64,000 bases of DNA from Shewanella ulleungensis (lineage in GTDB: Bacteria; Pseudomonadota; Gammaproteobacteria; Enterobacterales; Shewanellaceae), in contig NZ_BMQW01000001.1 of NCBI RefSeq assembly GCF_014648315.1, forward strand, positions 620,001 through 684,000, in the 5' to 3' direction. Under the pieces are notes generated by a model. It had not been told where the DNA came from. It saw only the letters and a program-made list of their open reading frames with translations, and made no database searches. Shown piece after piece: positions 1 to 8,337 of this stretch (its first letter is position 1; each line of letters begins with the position of its first letter). Both the position numbers and the translations under genes were made by a program.

Positions 1-3000
1 ACGATTAATTTCCATAGTATTAATGGTTGCTTGAATAAACCATTGCTTGTTTGCGGCCTGTTTAGCGGCTTTGTGGATACTGGTATGAGTAGCGTTGATG
101 CTTTGAGTAGCATCGATAGCGGTATCAACAGCGACCTGTTGCTCTATAATCCATTTGTTTGCATAACCTTGCTTGTTTTTATAAAACCACTTAGCTGTAT
201 CTTGAATAAATTGTTGTGCCTTTACGATTAAGGTATCGCTAAGGATTTGGCTGAACTCTGTAATAGCGGCTTTGTGTGTGGTTGACGCTATCGCTGGTGT
301 TTGAGCGGTTAACGTTAACTGTGAGGCAACCTGTTGCACTGTAGCTGATATGTACTCCAGGTTTATGCTGTGCTGATGTTGCTCTATAACCAACGCTTGA
401 GTGTTAATAGCCGCTTGGGTTTTCACTATCATTTCATTAACGGTCATCTCATTAACAGATGCGCCATTATCAGATGCCTCATTTTTGACTGATACCTGAG
501 TATTTACTGCATACTCTGCACTCTGCGCGGCTTGAATGCCTGCCGTTACTTGAGTATCAACAGGAGTATCAAAGCTCACAGATGCCTGAGTGTTAACCTT
601 TGCTTGCACGCTTTGAGCGTCGACATGAGTTTGTTCATCTGCATGGGTTGGCGTGTTTGTATGACTTGGCTGAACATCGATAGCAACCGTGTTGATGGCA
701 TCAAGCATTTCAGGCTTAGAGTCAGTCTGGGTTTCAGGCGATGTGACGTTAGCCATACTGTCAGGATGTTGGCATACCAATGGCCCAATGATGGCTTTTT
801 GATGATTGATTTGGGTATAACTAAACTCAACTGAGCATTGTTTGTTATCCCACTGCAATACCATCTGATTTTGCGCCTGTAGTACTTGCGGATAAACTTC
901 ACCGTGATGCGCTACTGTTTGTGGTTGCTCATCACTGTTAATGATGGCACTGGCGCCAGCAGGAATAGGATTACCTTTGCTGTCGTTAACAATCACAATT
1001 GCAATGAACTGTTTAGGTTCACAGGTAATTGGGCCAATGACCGGTGTTTGCTCATCTGTTTTACGATATGTAAATTCAGCAGAACATTGTTGGTCTGCCC
1101 AGTTAAGGGTCACGATGTTTTGCGCCGTAAGCGATGATAATGACAACTGACCATTTTTACCGACAACTTGTGGTTCAAGTTGATCATTAATAATGGCTAA
1201 GGTTCCTGCGGGTACCGGTTGGCCTTGTTGATCGTTTATCATTATCAGTGCATTGGCTACTTCAGGCGCACATACCAATGGGCCAATAACAGGAATGTCA
1301 TCTTCTTGTTTGCTGTAGGCAAACTCAAGCACACACTGCTTACCGTCCCATATAAGGGTTAAGGTGTTGTTGTCTTGTAGTTTTTCAAGATATAACTCAC
1401 CATCCCAACCAACAAAGTATCCATTTTGCTGACCATTAAGGGTCGCTAATGCCCCAACAGGAATAGGCTGACCTTGCTCGTCGTTAACAATCACAATGGC
1501 CGCTTTGGTTTGATACAGTTCAAAATCGACATCTACACCGTGACTTTCTGCTGCCATCACTTGTATTTGATCGTTCACCACATTGGTGTCTAACGGTAAT
1601 GATTTAGTGTTAATGCTGATATTGACTGGATTATATGATGCAAGGCCAGTCACCAGTAACATGCCGTCATCGTCAGACTCACCCACTTCCTGGTTTTCAA
1701 TTAATACCGGCACATCTGCAATACCACCGGTTGATACCACAGCAAAAGTATCGGCGACGCGATTACCTAACAAGAAACGACTTTTAGACCAAATTAACGA
1801 GCCCGAGGCCTGACCCCAATGGCCACTTGAACCACCACGGTTGTAGTACCCACCAGTTAATTCAACTTTGTCACCTCTCCAGCTGCCGTTAGCTGAAAAG
1901 TCACTGGTGCCAACAACATTACTTACGTTACCTCTAAAACCACGGTTGCCATTGCGGGCAAATGAGGCAGAGGCAACGGTCCGGTCTTCACCTTTATTGT
2001 CACGTACATGGCTTACGCTAGCACGCGAACGAGTCCCAAATGGGATCGAGAAATTTAACCCAACACTCACATCGTCGCGATCCGGATCCCAGTTAACACT
2101 CGCTGAAATAGAGGCTGTGTCGATTGATTGATTATAAAAAGCAGATACCAGGCGACGGTCATCATCATCGAACTTGGTAATATCAAAATAGCCCACACCA
2201 ACAGATACGCCATTATCAAATGAGTATGCTGCATTGGCTTGCACTTCACGTTCGATTTGCGACACAAATTGGGTTGAACCTGTGTCGCGGTAACCTTGTT
2301 GCTGTTGCTTAACTTGGGCTGAAAAACCCCAGTTATTGGCTTGAAAACGATAACCAGCAAGGCCTAACCAACCGCTGTTATTTTTGTCTTGCCCGTGGGC
2401 AGCAGCAAACGAAAATACCCCAAGATTACCTAGCGTAAAATCAGTTCCAAAACCGACGTTGTAAACATCTTTGCTCAGTTCGGCATGCGAAGATACCGAC
2501 ATGTAGTCGGTTAAGCCATAACGCACATCGGCAATGGCGGTTAGATTTGAGTCATAATCAAATGAATCAAGACCAAACCCTTGTCTTAATACCCCTAAGT
2601 TAAGGTCGTAGTCGTACACGCCTTGCTTAAGTAGATCTGGCGCAACATAAAATTGTAAATCTCGACTGACAGCCTGACCGTTAATGTCAGTGGTGACAAT
2701 ACTGGCACTGGCAAAACCATTTACAGTGGGCTCACTGTCTAAAATAAAGTTACCGGGTTCTACATTGCCAGAATACATTTTGTAATTATTTACAAACACT
2801 TCAACGTCTGACGGCAACACAGCACTACCGATAAATTCGGGATAAGGGTAACTGACATATTGTGGATCTAGCTCAAAACGACGCGACAGTTTAATCCCGC
2901 CCATTCGCACTTGACGAGCCCAGGGATTTCCGGCGCTAATCATGTCACCGACACGCCAGTAGCGCATATTTTCTTCGTCGTTATATTGCCAATAACTGTC

Positions 3001-3534
3001 GTAGCGGATCATACCTTCATCGACGGTACTGCTATCGCTTCCACCCAGTTCTTTACGGTAATTTGCTGTGGTTTCAAATACTCCCCAATCGCCAAATGCG
3101 CGCCATTGCTGCAGTAAATCGACTGTGGTTGTGCCAGACTGGTAATCACGATAATAAATATCGTAATTAACTAGCGCACCACTTGAACGAGTGATAGGAA
3201 TAGACGTTCGTTTTTTACTGTTAATTACCTGGGCAGGAAACAAATCTATGTCTGCGGTAAGATAAAGACGTTGAGTTTCGTAGCTATAGTCACACGTTAC
3301 GGCTTGTAAGTTACAATAATCAACACGCCCCTTTAAACCACTTGCATACTCAGCTAATGATGAACTGCCGAGAACGTCCTCGGAACTCCAAAAATGGTTT
3401 TGGATATGATTAAACTCAATAAGTTGGTTTACCTGAACGCCATTTAGATACACGTCCAAATATAAGGTTTCAGCAGATACTGCGCTGGTGTAGGTGCTTG
3501 CAGCGACTAAGATAACTTTTGTTAGATTTTTCAT
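1..3534 (-). CDS. Archaic (sigma-type) chaperone-usher outer-membrane usher, partial at the left edge
   Basis: Outer-membrane pore that exports and assembles fimbrial subunits handed over by the chaperone. The frame is open for 1178 codons from the ATG at 3534 to the window edge, so the C-terminus is missing. The ATG follows GGAGG at good spacing and lies 2 bases past the chaperone stop. A signal peptide (about residues 1-22, ending TSAVSA) is followed by an N-terminal usher domain and a beta-barrel region rich in aromatic and Gly residues up to about residue 675. Oddly, the PapC_C-type domain (GQPIPVGA...W-x4-C) occurs three times in tandem (about residues 677-922). A tail of at least 255 residues rich in Thr, Val, Gln and Ala follows. 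Most ushers have one such domain and stop there. Family assignment rests on barrel and PapC_C-type sequence plus neighbours. Confidence 0.9.
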   Translation of the reverse strand, partial: MKNLTKVILVAASTYTSAVSAETLYLDVYLNGVQVNQLIEFNHIQNHFWSSEDVLGSSSLAEYASGLKGRVDYCNLQAVTCDYSYETQRLYLTADIDLFPAQVINSKKRTSIPITRSSGALVNYDIYYRDYQSGTTTVDLLQQWRAFGDWGVFETTANYRKELGGSDSSTVDEGMIRYDSYWQYNDEENMRYWRVGDMISAGNPWARQVRMGGIKLSRRFELDPQYVSYPYPEFIGSAVLPSDVEVFVNNYKMYSGNVEPGNFILDSEPTVNGFASASIVTTDINGQAVSRDLQFYVAPDLLKQGVYDYDLNLGVLRQGFGLDSFDYDSNLTAIADVRYGLTDYMSVSSHAELSKDVYNVGFGTDFTLGNLGVFSFAAAHGQDKNNSGWLGLAGYRFQANNWGFSAQVKQQQQGYRDTGSTQFVSQIEREVQANAAYSFDNGVSVGVGYFDITKFDDDDRRLVSAFYNQSIDTASISASVNWDPDRDDVSVGLNFSIPFGTRSRASVSHVRDNKGEDRTVASASFARNGNRGFRGNVSNVVGTSDFSANGSWRGDKVELTGGYYNRGGSSGHWGQASGSLIWSKSRFLLGNRVADTFAVVSTGGIADVPVLIENQEVGESDDDGMLLVTGLASYNPVNISINTKSLPLDTNVVNDQIQVMAAESHGVDVDFELYQTKAAIVIVNDEQGQPIPVGALATLNGQQNGYFVGWDGELYLEKLQDNNTLTLIWDGKQCVLEFAYSKQEDDIPVIGPLVCAPEVANALIMINDQQGQPVPAGTLAIINDQLEPQVVGKNGQLSLSSLTAQNIVTLNWADQQCSAEFTYRKTDEQTPVIGPITCEPKQFIAIVIVNDSKGNPIPAGASAIINSDEQPQTVAHHGEVYPQVLQAQNQMVLQWDNKQCSVEFSYTQINHQKAIIGPLVCQHPDSMANVTSPETQTDSKPEMLDAINTVAIDVQPSHTNTPTHADEQTHVDAQSVQAKVNTQASVSFDTPVDTQVTAGIQAAQSAEYAVNTQVSVKNEASDNGASVNEMTVNEMIVKTQAAINTQALVIEQHQHSINLEYISATVQQVASQLTLTAQTPAIASTTHKAAITEFSQILSDTLIVKAQQFIQDTAKWFYKNKQGYANKWIIEQQVAVDTAIDATQSINATHTSIHKAAKQAANKQWFIQATINTMEINR
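768..1504 (-). repeat. Three tandem PapC_C-like domain repeats inside the usher
   Basis: Three in-frame units of about 80 codons begin near 1504, 1255 and 1010. Each has the order I-V/M-I-N/D-x2-G-x-P-[IV]-P-[AV]-G, then a Gly-containing turn, then W-[AD]-x3-C-x3-F-x-Y, then IGP-[LI]-x-C. The units are clearly diverged copies and not recent duplications. The DNA is also repetitive: GTTAACGA or similar recurs about every 245 bases. Confidence 0.85.
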
Positions 3535-3536
3535 TG

Positions 3537-4274
3537 TTACCTCCCATCGTGGTTAATCTCCACATCGACACCATTGATTTCTGCGAATAGTTTCGACGAA
3601 GAGGTAAGCGCAACCGGCGACACAGCAAACGCGGCTTGACTGTTGGCTTGGACATAGCCAAGTAAGCCACCAAATACAACGCTCTCTTTATCGCTGCCGT
3701 TGGTATAACGGACTTTAGAGATTCTTGCGTGACCGTTTGCTTGGTTAGTAAAGCTCAACTGATTGGCGTTTTTGTTGTACGAATAAGTTAGAGCGCGATT
3801 CCAGATACTGGTTAATTGGTCAAAGTTTTCAGTGCGCGCAACTGACAAGTTTGGACCACCAATAAATAACGGCAAAGCATAGCGAACTTGCAGTAATAAA
3901 CCCTGATCTGAGGTGTTTTGCATATCTGGAATTTCGTCTAAAAATACCCGATATAAACGTTCGTTGTTAATGTCACTTGCAGGGCCGGTGTTAACAATTC
4001 GCACGACTTGTTGTTTACCCGGTAAAATATTAAGTGATGACGGACTTACCACCACTTTGGGCTTATCTTGCTTGCTGTTGTGTGCGTCCCATTGACGCAC
4101 ACGCACTTGAATTTTCATTGCGGTATTGCTGTTGTTTTGCAATTTGAGTAGTGCTGCTTTTTCGCCAGGGGCAATATCAATATTCACAGGCGAAATCAAT
4201 AATTCAGCCGCTGACAAGCTAACAGGGTTTATCGCTAATACGCTGGCTAATAAGAGCGGGGCTAAATGCTTCAT
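3537..4274 (-). CDS. Periplasmic fimbrial chaperone, sigma-type
   Basis: Folds and protects fimbrial subunits in the periplasm and delivers them to the usher. The chosen ATG at 4274 has AAGGAG upstream and gives 245 residues, the normal size. An in-frame extension to 4379 overlaps the preceding subunit gene and has no ribosome site. The N-terminal signal peptide runs to about residue 22 (LSAAEL). The mature N-terminus LLISPVNIDIAPGEKAALL, the stretch IQVRVRQWD, and the later IVNTG and RVFLDEIP elements fit the PapD-like chaperones of archaic fimbriae. It sits between the second subunit gene and the usher and almost abuts the usher start. Confidence 0.92.
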   Translation of the reverse strand: MKHLAPLLLASVLAINPVSLSAAELLISPVNIDIAPGEKAALLKLQNNSNTAMKIQVRVRQWDAHNSKQDKPKVVVSPSSLNILPGKQQVVRIVNTGPASDINNERLYRVFLDEIPDMQNTSDQGLLLQVRYALPLFIGGPNLSVARTENFDQLTSIWNRALTYSYNKNANQLSFTNQANGHARISKVRYTNGSDKESVVFGGLLGYVQANSQAAFAVSPVALTSSSKLFAEINGVDVEINHDGR

Positions 4275-4285
4275 GTTGTTTCTCC

Positions 4286-4795
4286 TTAGAAAATAAGTAC
4301 AACCTCTACGCTGTCTTGGTAGTTCCCGGTTGAGGGAGTCACTGCTTGAGGCGAAATAGCGGCGTATATAGGCAGCCATTCAAATAAACCACTGGCGTTA
4401 CCGCTGACAGCATTAGTGCTGTCCCATATTTGCGCACGTCCAGGGTCTTGAAATAATTGGTATGGCACTGTTTCTCCGGTAACATTATTGAGTAGCAAGC
4501 GATTGCTGCTGTCGGTGCCATTTAACCCGTTACCGAGTTCAATTCTGTAACTTAAATTAGGGGAGCATCTAAAGCCGATAGAACCACTTCCGGGTGTCGA
4601 TGTTGCTTCTGCTCCGTAGGTTAAACTACTCAGTTCACCAAAATTAATCGCACCAAACGCAGTCGCTCCACTGCCGTTGTCTAACACACAGCCTTGTTCG
4701 ATCTGTATGCTAATTTCGCTAATATCTTGAGCTTGTTCAGCGATGGCAATTAACGGGGTCAAACTGAGTAGTGCAATTAATGTTTTGGTCATCAT
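4286..4795 (-). CDS. Spore-coat-U domain fimbrial subunit 2
   Basis: Secreted structural or minor subunit of the archaic pilus. GAGG lies 8 bases before the ATG at 4795 (an alternative ATG is at 4792), giving 169 residues; a longer frame to 4831 lacks a ribosome site. A signal peptide covers the first 19 or so residues (ALLSLTPLIAIAEQ). The mature chain shows the SCPU pattern: IEQGCVLDNG, FGAINFGELSSL, a second Cys in GFRCSPNLSYRIEL, VPYQLFQDPGR, LPIYAAI and a C-terminal hydrophobic strand VEVVLIF that would complement the chaperone groove. It follows its paralogue by 67 bases in the same operon. Confidence 0.88.
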   Translation of the reverse strand: MMTKTLIALLSLTPLIAIAEQAQDISEISIQIEQGCVLDNGSGATAFGAINFGELSSLTYGAEATSTPGSGSIGFRCSPNLSYRIELGNGLNGTDSSNRLLLNNVTGETVPYQLFQDPGRAQIWDSTNAVSGNASGLFEWLPIYAAISPQAVTPSTGNYQDSVEVVLIF

Positions 4796-4862
4796 TATTT
4801 CATCCTCGTTTGATGAAGAATGCGGCGTCATTTACTGAGAAAAATGACGCCATGCAGGTTGC

Positions 4863-5399
4863 TTACCACGAGATAGTCATTCGCACTGTATCTAAGTAGT
4901 TACCTGCCGCGGGTGTGGTTTGTCCTGCCAGTACACGACCATAAATAGTTAATGGCTGTACTGCGCCAGTACCGGTTAAGGCTTGTGACTGCGGGCCTTC
5001 ACCCCAACGCACAGAGCGTGCAGCATCTTGATAAAGTTCATAGTCCACAAAATCTAAACCACCGCGTGAAACACGACGTTGTCCGGCCTGTGGGTTTGAA
5101 CCATCATCAAGCGCCACGCTATACGCTAAGCTTGTATTACACGTCAGCTCGATACTGCCCGCTCCTGCCGCTCCTGCTGACTCAGCATCAATAAACAGGT
5201 CTAAGTTACTTTGTTCGCCAAAGTCGACTGAGCCAAATTTGTTAATACCCGCACCAGCATCTGCGGTACCGTTTACGGCACACCCTTCACCAATAACGAG
5301 TGATACATCGACATCACCACGTATTTCACTTGCAAATGATGGGCTCATAGCTACAGAAGAAGATAATAATGCTGCGATTGCGATATGTAGTTTTTTCAT
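4863..5399 (-). CDS. Spore-coat-U domain fimbrial subunit 1
   Basis: First gene of the chaperone-usher operon and probably the major subunit, by position. 178 residues with signal peptide (to about residue 23, SPSFAS). SCPU hallmarks: VIGEGCAVNG, FGSVDFGEQSNL, IELTCNTSLAYSVALDDG, DYELYQDAARS, LTIYGRV and the last strand VRMTISW. Two Cys residues can form the conserved disulfide. The ribosome site GAGGTG lies 7 bases upstream. Expression is predicted from the sigma-54 promoter 55 bases upstream. Alternative roles such as a minor or tip subunit cannot be excluded, because the tip adhesin gene, usually after the usher, lies outside the window. Confidence 0.88.
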   Translation of the reverse strand: MKKLHIAIAALLSSSVAMSPSFASEIRGDVDVSLVIGEGCAVNGTADAGAGINKFGSVDFGEQSNLDLFIDAESAGAAGAGSIELTCNTSLAYSVALDDGSNPQAGQRRVSRGGLDFVDYELYQDAARSVRWGEGPQSQALTGTGAVQPLTIYGRVLAGQTTPAAGNYLDTVRMTISW

Positions 5400-5453
5400 A
5401 TGTCACCTCGGTGTTGTTTAAAATTAAGAGTTATTTGGAACTCGATTTAAATA

Positions 5454-5471
5454 TTGCAGGTAGAATGCCAA
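5454..5471 (-). promoter_or_regulatory. Sigma-54 promoter of the chaperone-usher operon
   Basis: Read on the minus strand: TTGGCATTCTACCTGCAA. The GG (-24) and GC (-12) are exactly 10 bases apart and the flanks match TTGGCA...TGCA. It lies 55 bases before the first subunit gene and 84 bases from the nearest enhancer-like palindrome. Confidence 0.8.
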
Positions 5472-5554
5472 CTTTGATAAAAACTATAAGATACTGTTTA
5501 AATGGGATTATTTTAATTATCGGCTTGATTTTGTGCTTTAAGAGTCTGGCAGGT

Positions 5555-5606
5555 TTGCAAAATGCAATGCGATATTCGCATTTTGCAAATGATTAGCAAT
5601 TTGCGA
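5555..5606. promoter_or_regulatory. Triple LuxO-like enhancer sites (UAS) for the chaperone-usher operon
   Basis: Three palindromes of the form TNGCA-NNN-TGCNA lie at 5555-5567 (TTGCAAAATGCAA, a perfect match), 5576-5588 (TCGCATTTTGCAA) and 5594-5606 (TAGCAATTTGCGA). Their starts are 21 and 18 bases apart, close to two helical turns. The rest of this 543-base gap, 5607-5942, shows only an AT-rich inverted repeat at 5866-5881 and no gene I can support. Confidence 0.75.
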
Positions 5607-5942
5607 TTGGTTGATTGTTTGATTGTTATACAGCGACAAACTAACCGCGCTACTTAGGTTTTCGAGTAGATGACGTAAATGGAGATATAAATACTGGTTT
5701 ACTCGATGTAGTAGCATAGAAATGGCGTTAGTATTTGGATGGTTATGCAGAATAATTAACACTTGAATGGTGGTTTAAAGGTACTTGATGAGTAGTACGT
5801 GCGGCTTAAGATCGACAAGAACTAATGCAGTCCTCGTTTTAATGAGTTATTGGCATACTATTTATTATATCGATAGATATAATTCATCATATTACTAGAT
5901 AACTATCTGTAAATATTGTAAAAATGATAATATCGCTAGAAT

Positions 5943-6281
5943 CTATTCAATAAATTGCTGTTGAATAAACTCAAGTTCTTCATTAACTAATGGTGCAGGA
6001 TTATCATCGTTAGAACTGGCTGCAATATCAAGATGCTTAATTCTGTGCTGCACATTACTTGGCTTAGATGCCTTAGACAAACAGAGTAATACATCTCGGC
6101 AAAACTCAAGCATGTGCTGTTCAGACACCTCTAATGGCCGACATGTACAAGCCAATAACGATTGGGTATCGCCCTTTAACTGGGTGAGTAATTGATTTGA
6201 TTTATCTTCATTATGCGCCGCTATAACAGATAACGAAGCTAAGTACATTTGTTGTAATGTTTGCTCATGTAAATGCTGCAT
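5943..6281 (-). CDS. Small uncharacterised protein at the end of the Tad-like operon
   Basis: 112 residues, not recognised. No signal peptide or membrane segment is visible. It is rich in Leu, Gln and His, with three Cys residues (ACTCRPLE and a later EFCRDVLLC), and is predicted helical. The ATG at 6281 lies 11 bases after the stop of the pilin-like gene, so it is very probably the last gene of the Tad-like operon. A role in pilus biogenesis or its regulation is inferred from position only. The reading frame has ordinary codon use for the island. Confidence 0.65.
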   Translation of the reverse strand: MQHLHEQTLQQMYLASLSVIAAHNEDKSNQLLTQLKGDTQSLLACTCRPLEVSEQHMLEFCRDVLLCLSKASKPSNVQHRIKHLDIAASSNDDNPAPLVNEELEFIQQQFIE

Positions 6282-6292
6282 AACTTTTACCT

Positions 6293-7501
6293 CTATAATC
6301 CGCTGTTAACGCCTTCGCCGTCTGGCGCGACATAAATCCAGCTATCTTCGTTACTCACACTTGGCAAGTTAACCTTAAATGGCGGTGTAAAACGCTGTAA
6401 TACATTTTGATTATCGTTAAATGGATCAACCACTTGCTCTGCACTGAGCAAATTAATATCGGCGACACAATTGAGTGTCCCTTGTTGTATTCCCAAACTT
6501 GCAAGTAAGTTTGAGACCAAAGGATTGTCGATTAAATTAACGTTTAGCAGATCAAAGGCGGTAGCTAATGCAATGTAAGTGACAGAGCTGGTGAGATCGT
6601 TGTTTTCGTCCAATCTAGTGCCAATAGGACAACATACCTCGCCTAACGTGACATCGACATTGGGCACTAAACCGGTTAACGATAACGTACTAAATACGGT
6701 GTTGATGAGCGGCTCAATGGCTGAACGATTTCGATCTAAGGTGTCCCCTTGCGCCTCAGTACCTGCAGGACATTGATCGCACACAGGGTTATCAATTGTG
6801 GGACCGATATTAATGATCGATGACCCCGACTCTACCCCCACCAGGCAACTCACATCGGCTTCGGCTTGCTCTACACTAAATGACTCGCATGGCATACCTG
6901 AGATCACTTTTTGCGATAAATAGCGTGACTCAATTTGGCTTATATTGACGGGGCACTGTTGCGGTGTTGAACGAAATAAATAACCGGTCACATTATTGTT
7001 TGAACGGCCTATCGCATAGTTAGGCCCACCTTGTAATGCATGAAAATAACTCACTGCACCTGTGCCATTGATACCGTCAACACCGACACTGTCTGAGGTT
7101 TCGTCGCTTGTGCCTTTAATGCAAGGGTTACCGGTGCAATTTGGCGCGTCGTAATATACAGGCTCTCTTGAGGTAAATCGGTCATCCCTTACGCCTAGCA
7201 GAGCCCTATAGTTTTGATGCGCTGGATCGGGCGCTAATGGTGCGACGCTATTATCTATAAACGGAATAATTGGTGTTTCATGTTCATTTAAACTGAGCAT
7301 TTTACCTAATTTAACGCCATTACTGTCTGACACGGTTATGGTGCGGTCTTGCTGCGCGACTTGTTGTTTTACTAGGGCATTTCTGACTGCAGAGATCCCA
7401 ACAAAACTGCCAATAATTAAAATAGTGGTAATTAAAATTAGCTCTATGGTTAATACAAACCCAGCTTGGCGATAATGAGTGGCTAAAGGTGCTTGATTCA
7501 T
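6293..7501 (-). CDS. Large Cys-rich protein with type IVb pilin-like N-terminus
   Basis: 402 residues from the ATG at 7501, which has AGGCAGG upstream; the longer frame to 7600 overlaps tadC. The N-terminus is pilin-like: a short basic leader, then QAGFVLTIE and a hydrophobic helix (LILITTILIIGSFVGIS). This closely matches the start of the Flp-like pilin at 11405 (QGGFVMTSELILLSTVM), so the same peptidase and inner-membrane machinery probably handle both. The rest is a large exported domain with about 15 Cys residues in clusters such as CDQCPAGT and CCPIGT. It takes the slot where TadE/F/G-type pseudopilins often sit. It could be a minor pilin, a tip adhesin or a secreted substrate; I cannot choose. 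Confidence 0.75.
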   Translation of the reverse strand: MNQAPLATHYRQAGFVLTIELILITTILIIGSFVGISAVRNALVKQQVAQQDRTITVSDSNGVKLGKMLSLNEHETPIIPFIDNSVAPLAPDPAHQNYRALLGVRDDRFTSREPVYYDAPNCTGNPCIKGTSDETSDSVGVDGINGTGAVSYFHALQGGPNYAIGRSNNNVTGYLFRSTPQQCPVNISQIESRYLSQKVISGMPCESFSVEQAEADVSCLVGVESGSSIINIGPTIDNPVCDQCPAGTEAQGDTLDRNRSAIEPLINTVFSTLSLTGLVPNVDVTLGEVCCPIGTRLDENNDLTSSVTYIALATAFDLLNVNLIDNPLVSNLLASLGIQQGTLNCVADINLLSAEQVVDPFNDNQNVLQRFTPPFKVNLPSVSNEDSWIYVAPDGEGVNSGL

Positions 7502-7512
7502 GTTTGCCTGCC

Positions 7513-8337
7513 TTATATTAAGTCGCCTAATACGGTTAATAAGTCGATGAATTGAATCGCAGCAGGAAAAAATACCAAGACTAAAAACATTGGAAAACAC
7601 ACTAATAGCATTGGTAATAATAACTCTAACGATTTGCGGTTAATTTTGGCGTTCACAATCTGTTGGCGCTGTTGCTGTATTGAACTTAATTGCGACTGCA
7701 AACAATTGACCAGTGGCGAGCCGATTTTCAAACCAATATGAATAATGGCTGCAAGCTTGGTTAAGTTTTGCACTCCCGTTCGGCTAGCAAGATCTTCAAA
7801 TGCCCTTTCGCGATCTCGGCCCGATTCGATTTCTAACGACAACAATAGTAATTCGTCAGCCAAGGGATGATCTTTGGCTAAGCCATACTCTGCAGATAAT
7901 CTAAATGCTTGGCTTAATGCGGTTCCAGATTTTAAATACACTATGAGTAAACTGATAAAAAACTCTAATGAATGATTAATGCGCTGCTTTCTAACCTGGC
8001 GTTTAAGCAACAACCAAATATCGAGCCCTAAAAAGGCGCTTATCGTCATGCCCGCTTTAGCCCACAGGCTTAGCTCAGACATAAATTCAAACAGCATCAT
8101 AATAGTGACAAACACTAAACTGATTTTAATCGACCAGTACAACATACGATTTCGCAGTACAGACAAACCCGCTTGGCGGATCAGCATGGCGGGATATATC
8201 CGCTCTAATGGCACTATTTCACTTATGGTGGTGATGTCTTTATCATCCACTCGAGTGTTATGAAAAAGATAGAATAACCAGGTGGTTGCGATTAACAGCA
8301 ACCCTAAAATAATGTCTGCATACAGTGAAATATTCAT
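7513..8337 (-). CDS. tadC: Tad pilus inner-membrane platform protein TadC-like
   Basis: 274-residue T2SSF-family membrane protein that forms the inner-membrane platform of Tad pili with TadB. Hydrophobic segments occur near residues 5-25, 70-110 and 240-265. The cytoplasmic region between carries the T2SSF-type pattern (GTALSQAFRLSAEYG, LASRTGVQNLTKLAAIIHIGLKIGSPL). Its start overlaps the tadB stop by 4 bases, indicating translational coupling. Confidence 0.85.
   Translation of the reverse strand: MNISLYADIILGLLLIATTWLFYLFHNTRVDDKDITTISEIVPLERIYPAMLIRQAGLSVLRNRMLYWSIKISLVFVTIMMLFEFMSELSLWAKAGMTISAFLGLDIWLLLKRQVRKQRINHSLEFFISLLIVYLKSGTALSQAFRLSAEYGLAKDHPLADELLLLSLEIESGRDRERAFEDLASRTGVQNLTKLAAIIHIGLKIGSPLVNCLQSQLSSIQQQRQQIVNAKINRKSLELLLPMLLVCFPMFLVLVFFPAAIQFIDLLTVLGDLI

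Noticed and set aside
532-2360. Several open frames of 60-108 codons on both strands in this stretch
   Set aside because: They overlap the continuous usher frame on the minus strand in other frames and have no ribosome sites; considered shadows.
5369-5762. Two short frames (75 and 74 codons) across the gap upstream of the first fimbrial subunit
   Set aside because: They run through the sigma-54 promoter and the UAS palindromes, have no ribosome site and no recognisable protein.
5400-5942. A Qrr-like small RNA under LuxO-type control
   Set aside because: The sigma-54 promoter here points directly at the first fimbrial subunit with a short leader; I see no conserved Qrr core or terminator.
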